A stretch of DNA of 64,000 nt from Mycolicibacterium pyrenivorans (lineage in GTDB: Bacteria; Actinomycetota; Actinomycetes; Mycobacteriales; Mycobacteriaceae), in the NCBI RefSeq assembly GCF_025821625.1, contig NZ_JACKSH010000237.1, forward strand, positions 63,377 to 127,376, given 5' to 3'. The position numbers and the translations under genes are program-made. This document shows, in pieces, positions 25,729 through 32,394 of this stretch (the stretch's first letter is position 1; each line of letters opens with the position of its first letter). The notes below the pieces were generated by a model that was given only the letters and a program-made list of their open reading frames with translations, searched no databases and was not told the DNA's origin.

Positions 25729-26754
25729 ATGCACACAATCGTCAAATCCACATCCCGGTGGCGCACCGCCGCAGCACTTGTCGTGTCGGCAACCGTTCTC
25801 GCCGCTTGCGGCGGCGGGGCCAGCGATGTGGTGGGTGAGGGCGACGGCGGGCCGAACGCCGAAACCACGCTCACGCTGGTAGCTTTCGCCGTTCCCGAAC
25901 CCGGATGGTCCGAGGTGATCCCGGCGTTCGCGGCCACCGAGGAGGGCAGAGATGTTGCGGTCACCGGCTCGTACGGGGCCTCCGGTGACCAGTCGCGGGA
26001 CGTCGAGTCGGGCGAGCCCGCCGACGTGGTGAACTTATCCGTCGAGCCCGACATCGCCCGGCTCGTCCAGGCCGGCAAGGTCAGCGAGGACTGGAATACG
26101 GGAGCCACCAAGGGAATTCCGTTCGGCTCGGTGGTCAGCTTCGCGGTCCGCCCCGGCAACCCGCAGAACATCCGTGACTGGAACGACCTGCTGCGGCCGG
26201 GCGTCGAGGTCATCACGCCCAGCCCGCTGAGCTCGGGCGCGGCCAAATGGAACCTGCTCGCGCCCTACGCCTGGGCCAGCAACGGCGGACAGAACCCGGA
26301 GGCAGGCATCGAGTTCGTCACCGAGCTGGTGACCGAGCACGTCAAGTTGCGCCCCGGCTCGGGTCGTGAGGCCACCGACGTGTTCGAACAGGGCAGCGGT
26401 GATGTGCTGCTGACCTATGAGAACGAGGCGCTCAACTTCGATCTCGAGCATGTGAACCCGCCGCAGACGTTCAAGATCGAGAACCCGGTGGCGGTGGTGA
26501 ACACCAGCCAGCACCTGGACAAGGCGGTGGAGTTCGTGAACTTCCAGTTCACCCCGGAGGCGCAGAAACTGTGGGCCGAGGCCAACTTCCGGCCGGTCGA
26601 CCCGGCCGTGCTCGCCGAGTTCGCCGGCAAGTTCCCCGCACCGGAGAAGCTGTGGACGATCGACGACCTCGGCGGGTGGGAGAAGGTCGACCCGGAGCTG
26701 TTCGACAAGAAGAACGGCACGATCACCAAGATCTACAAGCAGGCGACTGGATGA
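25729..26754 (+). CDS. subI: Sulfate-binding lipoprotein of the sulfate ABC transporter
   Basis: A 341-residue protein with a lipoprotein signal (ATVLAACGGG) and a periplasmic-binding-protein fold of the sulfate/thiosulfate type: TLTLVAFAVPEPGWSEVIPA, VTGSYGASGDQSRDVESGEP, GIPFGSVVSFAVRPGNP and SSGAAKWNLLAPYAW. It captures sulfate for import. GGGAAGG precedes the ATG. In M. tuberculosis subI is followed by cysT-cysW-cysA1; here the next gene is an unrelated convergent Rieske gene, so the permease and ATPase must be encoded elsewhere or be missing. Confidence 0.92.
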   Translation: MHTIVKSTSRWRTAAALVVSATVLAACGGGASDVVGEGDGGPNAETTLTLVAFAVPEPGWSEVIPAFAATEEGRDVAVTGSYGASGDQSRDVESGEPADVVNLSVEPDIARLVQAGKVSEDWNTGATKGIPFGSVVSFAVRPGNPQNIRDWNDLLRPGVEVITPSPLSSGAAKWNLLAPYAWASNGGQNPEAGIEFVTELVTEHVKLRPGSGREATDVFEQGSGDVLLTYENEALNFDLEHVNPPQTFKIENPVAVVNTSQHLDKAVEFVNFQFTPEAQKLWAEANFRPVDPAVLAEFAGKFPAPEKLWTIDDLGGWEKVDPELFDKKNGTITKIYKQATG

Positions 26755-26821
26755 CCGCTTCCTTCGGGGTGGTCGACTCCACGTCCGAGGGGATCCGGCT
26801 CTACGGGCCCAGCGTCAGAAG
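26751..26821 (+). other. Possible remnant of the cysT start
   Basis: The subI stop is overlapped by an ATG (ATGA), the usual junction for a coupled downstream gene. The frame starts MTASFGVVDSTSEGIRLYGP but then runs straight into the 3' end of the opposite-strand Rieske gene with no transporter-like sequence. This fits a deletion of cysTWA that kept the first codons of cysT. It is an inference. Confidence 0.3.
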
Positions 26822-27250
26822 CTACCCGCGGGTTATCGAGTCGCCGCTGACAGCAATGGGTTTCGTGTCCAGGGCGCGGTCGGCGGGGCCCGTGGCCACC
26901 GTCCCGTCCAGGTTGAAGGTGCTGCCGTGGCACGGGCAGCGAATCAGCGCGCCGATCACTTCGGACACCGCGCATCCGGCGTGCGGGCACACCGACGAGA
27001 AGCAGCGGAACTCGCCCGCCGCGGGTTGGGTGAGCACGACATCGCCGACGATCACACCGGACCCGACCGGTACGTCGGCGGTTTGGGCGATGGCCTCGGC
27101 CGGAGCCCCCGTGTCCGACTGGCCGGAAGGGCTGGAAGGGCTGGACGGGCTGGGAGGGGCTGGCTTGCCGTAGGTGGCGCAGCCCGCGACCGTGGACGCG
27201 GCGAGGGTGATCCCGGTGCCGAAGAGGGCGTGCCTGCGGGAGACGGACAT
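26822..27250 (-). CDS. Rieske [2Fe-2S] protein, Tat-exported lipoprotein
   Basis: A 142-residue protein from ATG 27250. The N-terminus has a twin-arginine motif (SVSRRHALFGTG) followed by a lipobox (STVAGC), then a Pro/Ser-rich linker and a small Rieske domain. The cluster ligands are in SVCPHAGCAV and RCPCHGSTFN (Cys-x-His ... Cys-x-x-His). Folded, cluster-bearing proteins normally use Tat. It is likely an electron carrier at the outer face of the membrane, working with the membrane protein encoded upstream. Confidence 0.87.
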   Translation of the reverse strand: MSVSRRHALFGTGITLAASTVAGCATYGKPAPPSPSSPSSPSGQSDTGAPAEAIAQTADVPVGSGVIVGDVVLTQPAAGEFRCFSSVCPHAGCAVSEVIGALIRCPCHGSTFNLDGTVATGPADRALDTKPIAVSGDSITRG

Positions 27251-27261
27251 GGGTGAACCTG

Positions 27262-27297
27262 CTTTCAGAAGGTCTTTCAGAAGGTCTTTCAGAAGGT
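27262..27297 (-). repeat. 12-base tandem repeat containing the stop codon of the membrane gene
   Basis: Three identical copies of ACCTTCTGAAAG (minus strand) at 27297-27286, 27285-27274 and 27273-27262. The first copy encodes the last residues and TGA of the upstream membrane protein; since 12 is a multiple of three, the following copies add two more in-frame TGA codons before the Rieske gene. Confidence 0.95.
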
Positions 27298-27879
27298 GAC
27301 GCCGGTGGTCTGGAAGAACCACAGCGCCGAGGTGAGCCAGACGTAGACGAGCACGAAGAACAGCACCCCACCGGCGATCGGAATCACCCAGGGACGCGTG
27401 CTTCTGCCGGTGAGCAGCATCATCTTGGTGACGAAGACGCCGTAGAAGAAGCAACCGAAAAGCGAGTGGAAGAACACGCGGGAATCCGAGGACGAGAAGC
27501 CCAGCGCGTACAGGCAGTGCACCGCGACGGGCACGCTGGCCAGCACGGCGAGCCGGCCGGACCAGACGTGGGCGGACCCGATCCACCGGGGTGCCCGGCC
27601 TCCAGGGGTCAACCGGTACATGACGAACGCCGAGGCCAGTTGGAAGAGCGCCAACGCCAGCGCCAGCGTCGCGAGCCAGGACTTCACCGCGGTGCCGCTG
27701 GAGAATCCGGCGATACTCACCGAAAAGAACTGCGGCTGATGAACTTTGCCGAACACCCCGAGTGCGACGGCCACCGCCGCCCCGACCGCGACGGGCACCA
27801 GGACCGCCGCGGTCGCTCGCCGTGAGACGGGCACCGGCCGGGTGGGCGTTTCGGTCTCCGCCGCAGACTCAGAAGACAT
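27289..27879 (-). CDS. Multi-helix membrane protein, possible heme/electron-transfer partner of the Rieske protein
   Basis: A 196-residue protein from ATG 27879 (an upstream GTG at 27888 is possible). It has a polar N-terminus and about five membrane segments with histidines in or near them (GKVHQPQFF, GSAHVWSGRL, VPVAVHCLYALG, VFFHSLFGCFF). The pattern resembles cytochrome b561/ferric-reductase-like domains; I think it belongs to the DUF6529 family. Together with the adjacent Rieske protein it could form a transmembrane electron path. It overlaps the frameshifted gene upstream by 11 bases. Confidence 0.65.
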   Translation of the reverse strand: MSSESAAETETPTRPVPVSRRATAAVLVPVAVGAAVAVALGVFGKVHQPQFFSVSIAGFSSGTAVKSWLATLALALALFQLASAFVMYRLTPGGRAPRWIGSAHVWSGRLAVLASVPVAVHCLYALGFSSSDSRVFFHSLFGCFFYGVFVTKMMLLTGRSTRPWVIPIAGGVLFFVLVYVWLTSALWFFQTTGVTF

Positions 27880-28353
27880 CGGTCTCACCCGGCGCAGCGG
27901 TGAAATCCCAGTGCTTCTCCCCGATCCACAGCCGGCCGACGACGGTGTCGCCCTGGTGCCGCGCGGTCAACCGGGCGGTCTTGTCGGCGCTCGCCAGCGT
28001 CACCACACCACCGGTGGCGCTGCCCGACAGCCAGGTTTCGATGCCGTAGTTGTCACAGGCGTATGCCCTGGCGGTGTCGCCGCTGACCCTGATCTGCAGG
28101 GCGAGGGGGCCGCTCTTGGTGGGAATCTCGGTGACGAAATCCTCGCGTGGACCGAACGGTGCGGCAGACGGTGGCGCAGCGGTGTCGGCCGCCGGGGCGG
28201 TGGCCTCCGGCGCCGGGGCGGTGGCTGCGGCGGGCTGCGGCGGCTGGGCCGGCTGTCGAGTCTGGTTGACGTTGGCCAGGAAATCCCGGCGCCCAGCGCG
28301 GCGACCGCGGCGAGGGTGGCGATAGGTCCTTTGATCAACATGTCGACGAGCAT
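27869..28353 (-). pseudogene. Exported protein gene broken by a one-base frameshift
   Basis: From ATG 28353 (or 28341) the frame reads a signal-anchor (MLIKGPIATLAAVAALGAGI) and then switches out of sense at 28281-28283. In the neighbouring frame the protein continues FLANVNQTRQPAQPPQPAAA, an Ala/Pro linker, and a compact domain with EDFVTEIPTKSGPLALQIRV, YACDNYGIETWLSG and RLWIGEKHWDFTAAPGETDV to a stop at 27869. One extra T in the run TTT (giving GGGATTTTCC) would restore a 161-residue protein. Either a true mutation or a sequencing error in a homopolymer. It lies upstream of the membrane/Rieske pair and probably belongs to that operon. Confidence 0.7.
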
Positions 28354-28435
28354 GCGCGCCGGTGAGGAACGGCGGCTTGGAGAATGTGTGGAGATCGCCT
28401 GGAGAAGTGTCGCAGACCGTGCGGCCGCAGCGGGG

Positions 28436-29434
28436 CTACGTCGCCGGCGCCGGCAGCAACCGGTGCAGAAGGTCGGTCAGTGTCAACAATCCGCGGCCCG
28501 AAGGCCCGTCGACGACGATCAGGTGGTTGCGGGTCTCACGCATGAGCCGCAGCGCCTCGTACACCGGTGTGTCCTCGGGGAGGGTGAGTACCGGCCGCAT
28601 CAGGTCACGCGCGGTTCCCGAGCCGGACAGGCTGTCGCGGACGTGCACGACGCCGACGGTGGCGTCGCCGTCTCGGACCAGCAACCGCAGATGCCCGGTC
28701 GCCTCGGACGTCTCCTGGATCTGTGACGGTGTCGCCTCGACAGTCACGAAGCTGTACTCGGCGTCGCGGCGGGCCAGCTGTCCGACGGTGAGCGCCTCGA
28801 GTTCCAGCGCACTGGTCAGGTTGGCGTGATAGCGCTCGTCGAGAGTGCCGACCGTGGCCGAATGCTCCACGAGCTGACGCAGCGTGGCGGGATCCTGGCT
28901 GTCGGCCAGTTCGTCGACCGGAGTCACCCCCACGCGGCGCAGGCACCAGTTGGCGGCGTGGTTGAGGGTGCGCAGCAGCGGCCGGGTCAGGAACATGAAG
29001 CCGCGCATCGGCAGGGCCAACATCGTCGCCGAGCGCTCCGGATGCGCGATCGCCCACGACTTCGGGGCCATCTCGCCGATCACCAGGTGCAGGAAGGTGA
29101 CGATCAGCAGAGCAAGCATGAAACCGCCGACGTCGGCTACCCAGGACGGGGCGCCCACACCGCTCAGCCACGGTGTGATCGCGTGGTGTACTGCGGGTTT
29201 GGTGATCGCGCCGAGCATCAGCGTGCACGCGGTGATGCCCAGCTGCGCCCCGGCCAGCAGCAGGGACAACTCGCTCGCGCTGCGCAACGCGGCGCGGGCG
29301 GAGGCGCTGGTGGCCGCTGCGTCTTCAAGGCGGCTGCGTCGCGCGGCGATCAAGGCGAACTCGACGGCCACGAAGAACGCACTCGAGCCGATGAGCACGG
29401 TGGTGATCAGAACAATCAACCACGGGTTACTCAT
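28436..29434 (-). CDS. CNNM/CorC-family membrane protein (HlyC-type), shorter copy
   Basis: A 332-residue protein from ATG 29434. The CNNM transmembrane domain is clear: FFVAVEFALIAARRSRLEDA, LLLAGAQLGITACTLMLGAI and LHLVIGEMAPKSWAIAHPE. It is followed by a CBS pair (TPVYEALRLMRETRNHLIVV). It lacks the C-terminal CorC domain of its neighbour. Members are linked to Mg2+/Co2+ transport. Its start overlaps the stop of the upstream paralogue by eight bases, so the two are a tandem pair. Confidence 0.87.
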   Translation of the reverse strand: MSNPWLIVLITTVLIGSSAFFVAVEFALIAARRSRLEDAAATSASARAALRSASELSLLLAGAQLGITACTLMLGAITKPAVHHAITPWLSGVGAPSWVADVGGFMLALLIVTFLHLVIGEMAPKSWAIAHPERSATMLALPMRGFMFLTRPLLRTLNHAANWCLRRVGVTPVDELADSQDPATLRQLVEHSATVGTLDERYHANLTSALELEALTVGQLARRDAEYSFVTVEATPSQIQETSEATGHLRLLVRDGDATVGVVHVRDSLSGSGTARDLMRPVLTLPEDTPVYEALRLMRETRNHLIVVDGPSGRGLLTLTDLLHRLLPAPAT

Positions 29435-30803
29435 CGTCGCTGCCCTCCTCGACCTCGACAGTGACGAACACCGACGCCGGGACACGACGCTCGATCGAGC
29501 GGATCTGCGCGATCAACCGACGCGTCGGCGCCGGTCCGTCACCGACCAGGTCCGCGACATCGGAGGGCAGTTCGATCTCCACGGTGTCGCCGACATCGGG
29601 CAGTCCGACGGCGTGCGCGATGAGCATGCCGGCGACCGTTTCGTAGTCACCGGGCGGCAGGGTCTGGTCGAGGGTGCGCTCGGCCTCGTCCAGGGGCAGG
29701 TCGCCGGAAAGTAACCAGCCCTCGCCGTCGGCCACCACATCGGCTCCGTGCTCCGCGTCGTGCTCGTCGTCGATCTCGCCGACGACTTCCTCGGCCAGAT
29801 CCTCGATCGTGACGATCCCGGCGAAGCCGCCGTACTCGTCGATGACGATCGCCATCTCCTCATCAGCGTCGGCAAGAGTCTTGACCACATTGGGAAGAGG
29901 CAAGGTCTCCGGCACGACCACCGCGGGGCGGCATCGTGACGCGGCGGTGTCTGTCGGGGTCACCGACCCCAACAGATCGTGCAGGTGGATGACACCCACA
30001 ACTTCGTCGGCGGTCGTTCCGATTTTTCCGGTGACGGGGTAGCGGGTATGGCCGGAGGCCATCCGCTCCAACACCTCCGACACGGTGGCGTCGGCGGTCA
30101 GCACGTCCACCCGAGAGCGCGGGATCATCGCATGTTCTGCGTTGCTGGTGGGGAAGTCCAGGATCCGGGCGAGCAGAGCGGACAGCTCCCGCGGGATGTC
30201 ACCCGCGTCCCGCGAGGCGGCCACGATGTGCTCGAGATCCCGCGGCGTCGCAGAGTGCTCGACGTCGTGCACCGGTTCGATTCGAAGGAGGCGCAGTAGC
30301 AGATTGGAGGACTGATCGAAAAGCCAGATCAGCCAGCCGAACAGCTTCAGGTACAGAGTCGTCGACAAGGCAAGCCAGCGGGCCAGCGGTTCGGGCCGCG
30401 CGATCGCCAGGTTCTTCGGGAACAGCTCGCCGAAGACCATCTGCACCACCGTGGACACCGCGATCGCAACCAGTCCGCCGAACGCCACCGCCACCGCTGT
30501 CGGGATGCCCGCGCCGCCGAGCAGCACCTGCAGACCCTGCCCGATCAGCGGCTCGGCCACGTAGCCGACCAGCAGTCCGGTGACGGTGATGCCCAACTGC
30601 GCGCCGGACAGCATGAACGACGTGCGGCGCGTGACGGTCAGCGCGCGTGCGGAGGCGGCGTCGCCGGCCTCGGCGCGGGCCTTCAGCCGGGAGCGGTCCA
30701 CCGCCATGTAGGCGAATTCCTGCGCGACGAAATATCCGGTCAGTGCGGTGATCGCCAGGACGACAAGGAAGCCGACGAGTATCCCGAGGGCGGCGGTCAG
30801 CAC
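29427..30803 (-). CDS. CNNM/CorC-family membrane protein with CBS and CorC_HlyC domains
   Basis: A 458-residue protein if it starts at GTG 30803 (VLTAALGILVGFLVVLAITA). Domains: CNNM transmembrane (TGYFVAQEFAYMAVDRSRLK, FMLSGAQLGITVTGLLVGYV, MVFGELFPKNLAIARPEPLA), a CBS pair (MIPRSRVDVLTADATVSEVL, EEMAIVIDEYGGFAGIVTIE) and a C-terminal CorC_HlyC domain (LSGDLPLDEAERTLDQTLPP). An overlapping 11-codon frame, MPPHLPTAVSC (30829-30794), with AAGGA upstream, ends just after the GTG and may deliver ribosomes to it. Probably a divalent-cation transporter or regulator. Confidence 0.87.
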   Translation of the reverse strand: MLTAALGILVGFLVVLAITALTGYFVAQEFAYMAVDRSRLKARAEAGDAASARALTVTRRTSFMLSGAQLGITVTGLLVGYVAEPLIGQGLQVLLGGAGIPTAVAVAFGGLVAIAVSTVVQMVFGELFPKNLAIARPEPLARWLALSTTLYLKLFGWLIWLFDQSSNLLLRLLRIEPVHDVEHSATPRDLEHIVAASRDAGDIPRELSALLARILDFPTSNAEHAMIPRSRVDVLTADATVSEVLERMASGHTRYPVTGKIGTTADEVVGVIHLHDLLGSVTPTDTAASRCRPAVVVPETLPLPNVVKTLADADEEMAIVIDEYGGFAGIVTIEDLAEEVVGEIDDEHDAEHGADVVADGEGWLLSGDLPLDEAERTLDQTLPPGDYETVAGMLIAHAVGLPDVGDTVEIELPSDVADLVGDGPAPTRRLIAQIRSIERRVPASVFVTVEVEEGSDDE

Positions 30804-30845
30804 GAGACCGCCGTGGGTAAGTGGGGTGGCATCGAGTCCTTGGTT

Positions 30846-30876
30846 CGTCGGTGTATAGGTACCAACTGTACCGACG
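30846..30876 (-). promoter_or_regulatory. Inverted repeat and -10 upstream of the CNNM pair
   Basis: CGTCGGT and ACCGACG form the outer arms (30846-30852, 30870-30876), with an inner GGTAC-n5-GTACC (30858-30872). On the minus strand TATACA (30857-30852) is a plausible -10 inside the repeat. The arrangement looks like an operator overlapping a promoter; the regulator is unknown. Confidence 0.4.
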
Positions 30877-30897
30877 CTGTCAGGGTGCTGTTTCCGG

Positions 30898-31605
30898 CTA
30901 AGCGGCGGCGGCGCGGGTGGCCACGGCGGCGTCGAAGCGGTCGAGCACCGTCTCGGCGACCTGCCGATGGGCGCCGAGAGGCGCCGACATCGGAATGCTG
31001 TGTGTGCGTGCGAAAGTCGCCACGCGATCGGTGATGCGGCCGTGGGCCAGGAACCACGGGGCGACGACCAGCCGGGTGGCGCCGCGCTCACGCAACGCGT
31101 CGGCCGCGTCCGCCAACGTGGGGTGCGGGCCGGTCGCGAACGCGGTGGTGGCCGTCCACCGTGTCATCAGCGTCAACTCGTGTGCCACCTGCGCGGTGCG
31201 CGCGTTGGCCTGCGGTCGCGACGAGCCGACCGCCGTGACGAGCACTCCGACGCGGTGGTCCAGACGCGACACCCCGGCATGCTCGAGGCGCTGGCGCAGC
31301 ACGTGGATCAACCGGTCGTCCTCACCGAGGACCCCGGCCTGGCGGACGTCGGCACCGGACTCGGCGATCATCGCGGGGATGTCGACCCGCGCGTGGTAGG
31401 CGTCGGCGAGAAGCAGTGGCGCCACCACCGCCTGCCCGTGGGGCACCGCCTGCAGCACGTCACGCAGGTTCGGGGAGTTCTGCTCGCAGAACGCAACTCG
31501 TGCGTCAAGTGTCGGCCGCAGCCGACGTATGCAGTCGACCACCGCCCGCACCGTCGCCGCCGATCGCGGATCGGCGCTGCCGTGCGCGGTCAGCACGAGT
31601 GTCAC
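30898..31605 (-). CDS. Sirohydrochlorin ferrochelatase-like protein (CbiX/SirB)
   Basis: A 235-residue protein from GTG 31605, overlapping the cysH stop by four bases (GTGA). It has two CbiX-like halves: LVLTAHGSADPRSAATVRAV with VVAPLLLADAYHARVDIPAM, and VTAVGSSRPQANARTAQVAH with VVAPWFLAHGRITDRV. The metal-binding His residues in TAHGS and YHARVD are present. It inserts iron into sirohydrochlorin to make siroheme, the cofactor of the sulfite reductase encoded by nirA in the same operon. It equals Rv2393 (che1) in position. Confidence 0.85.
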   Translation of the reverse strand: MTLVLTAHGSADPRSAATVRAVVDCIRRLRPTLDARVAFCEQNSPNLRDVLQAVPHGQAVVAPLLLADAYHARVDIPAMIAESGADVRQAGVLGEDDRLIHVLRQRLEHAGVSRLDHRVGVLVTAVGSSRPQANARTAQVAHELTLMTRWTATTAFATGPHPTLADAADALRERGATRLVVAPWFLAHGRITDRVATFARTHSIPMSAPLGAHRQVAETVLDRFDAAVATRAAAA

Positions 31606-32330
31606 GAGGCGTGCAGCCCGCATTCAACCTTGTTCTGGCCCGCCCAGCGGCCGCTGCGCGGATCGGCGCCCTCGATCGGCTTGGCCGTGCAAGGTGCGCA
31701 ACCGATCGACGGATAGCCCTCGAAGACAAGGGGATTGACCAGGACACCGTTGCTGTCGATGTAGGTCTGCATGTCCTCGTCGGACCATGCCGCCAGCGGG
31801 TTGATCTTCACCAGCCCGAAAGCCTTGTCCCAGCTGATCAACGGCGCGTTGGCTCGCGTCGGCGCCTCGACCCGGCGGATGCCGGTCACCCAGGCCGAGT
31901 AGCCGCGCAACGCCTTGGAAAGCGGCTCCACCTTGCGCATCCGGCAGCACTCGTTGGGCTGGCGCTCGAACAGGTTCTTGCCGTGGAGTGCGTCCTGTTC
32001 GGCCACGGTGTGCTCGGGCCGCACGTTGACGACGTTCACGTCGTAGACGGCCTCGACCGCGTCACGGGTGCCGATGGTCTCTGCGAAGTGATAGCCGGTG
32101 TCCAGGAACAGCACATCCACGCCTGGGCGGACCTTGGCAGCCAGATCCACCAACACCGCATCCTGCATGTTCGACGCCACGATGTAACCGGATCCAGCCG
32201 GCCCGCCGGCGTCGCCGAAGTTCTCGTCGGTCCACCGCAGCAGATCCTCGGCACTGGCGTCCTCGCCGAGTTCGGCCGCACCGCGTTCGGCCAGAGCCTG
32301 CAGGTCTGTCTCCGCCACCAAGTCCGTCAC
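31602..32330 (-). CDS. cysH: Adenosine 5'-phosphosulfate reductase
   Basis: A 242-residue protein from GTG 32330. It has the PP-loop-like fold (SGYIVASNMQDAVLVDL, DVLFLDTGYHFAETIGTRD) and the paired cysteines that ligate the [4Fe-4S] cluster of APS-type reductases (NECCRMRKVEPL and GCAPCTAKP), plus the catalytic Cys near the C-terminus (KVECGLHAS). It reduces APS to sulfite with thioredoxin. It is the middle gene of nirA-cysH-sirB. Confidence 0.93.
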   Translation of the reverse strand: MTDLVAETDLQALAERGAAELGEDASAEDLLRWTDENFGDAGGPAGSGYIVASNMQDAVLVDLAAKVRPGVDVLFLDTGYHFAETIGTRDAVEAVYDVNVVNVRPEHTVAEQDALHGKNLFERQPNECCRMRKVEPLSKALRGYSAWVTGIRRVEAPTRANAPLISWDKAFGLVKINPLAAWSDEDMQTYIDSNGVLVNPLVFEGYPSIGCAPCTAKPIEGADPRSGRWAGQNKVECGLHAS

Positions 32331-32341
32331 CTGATACTCCG

Positions 32342-32394
32342 CTCTTCGCGCAAGCGCTCATCGCGTCTACGACTCTTCGCGCAAGCGCTCATCG
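32342..32394 (-). repeat. 22-base direct repeat between nirA and cysH
   Basis: Two identical 22-base copies (32373-32394 and 32342-32363) separated by nine bases. The first copy contains the nirA stop (CGATGAGC...), and each copy offers an ATGAGCGCTTGCGCG reading. The CGATGAGC...GCGAAGAG pattern resembles sequences I associate with mycobacterial interspersed repetitive units, which sit at stop/start junctions inside operons; a related but weaker pair lies at 7965-8022. Confidence 0.85.
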
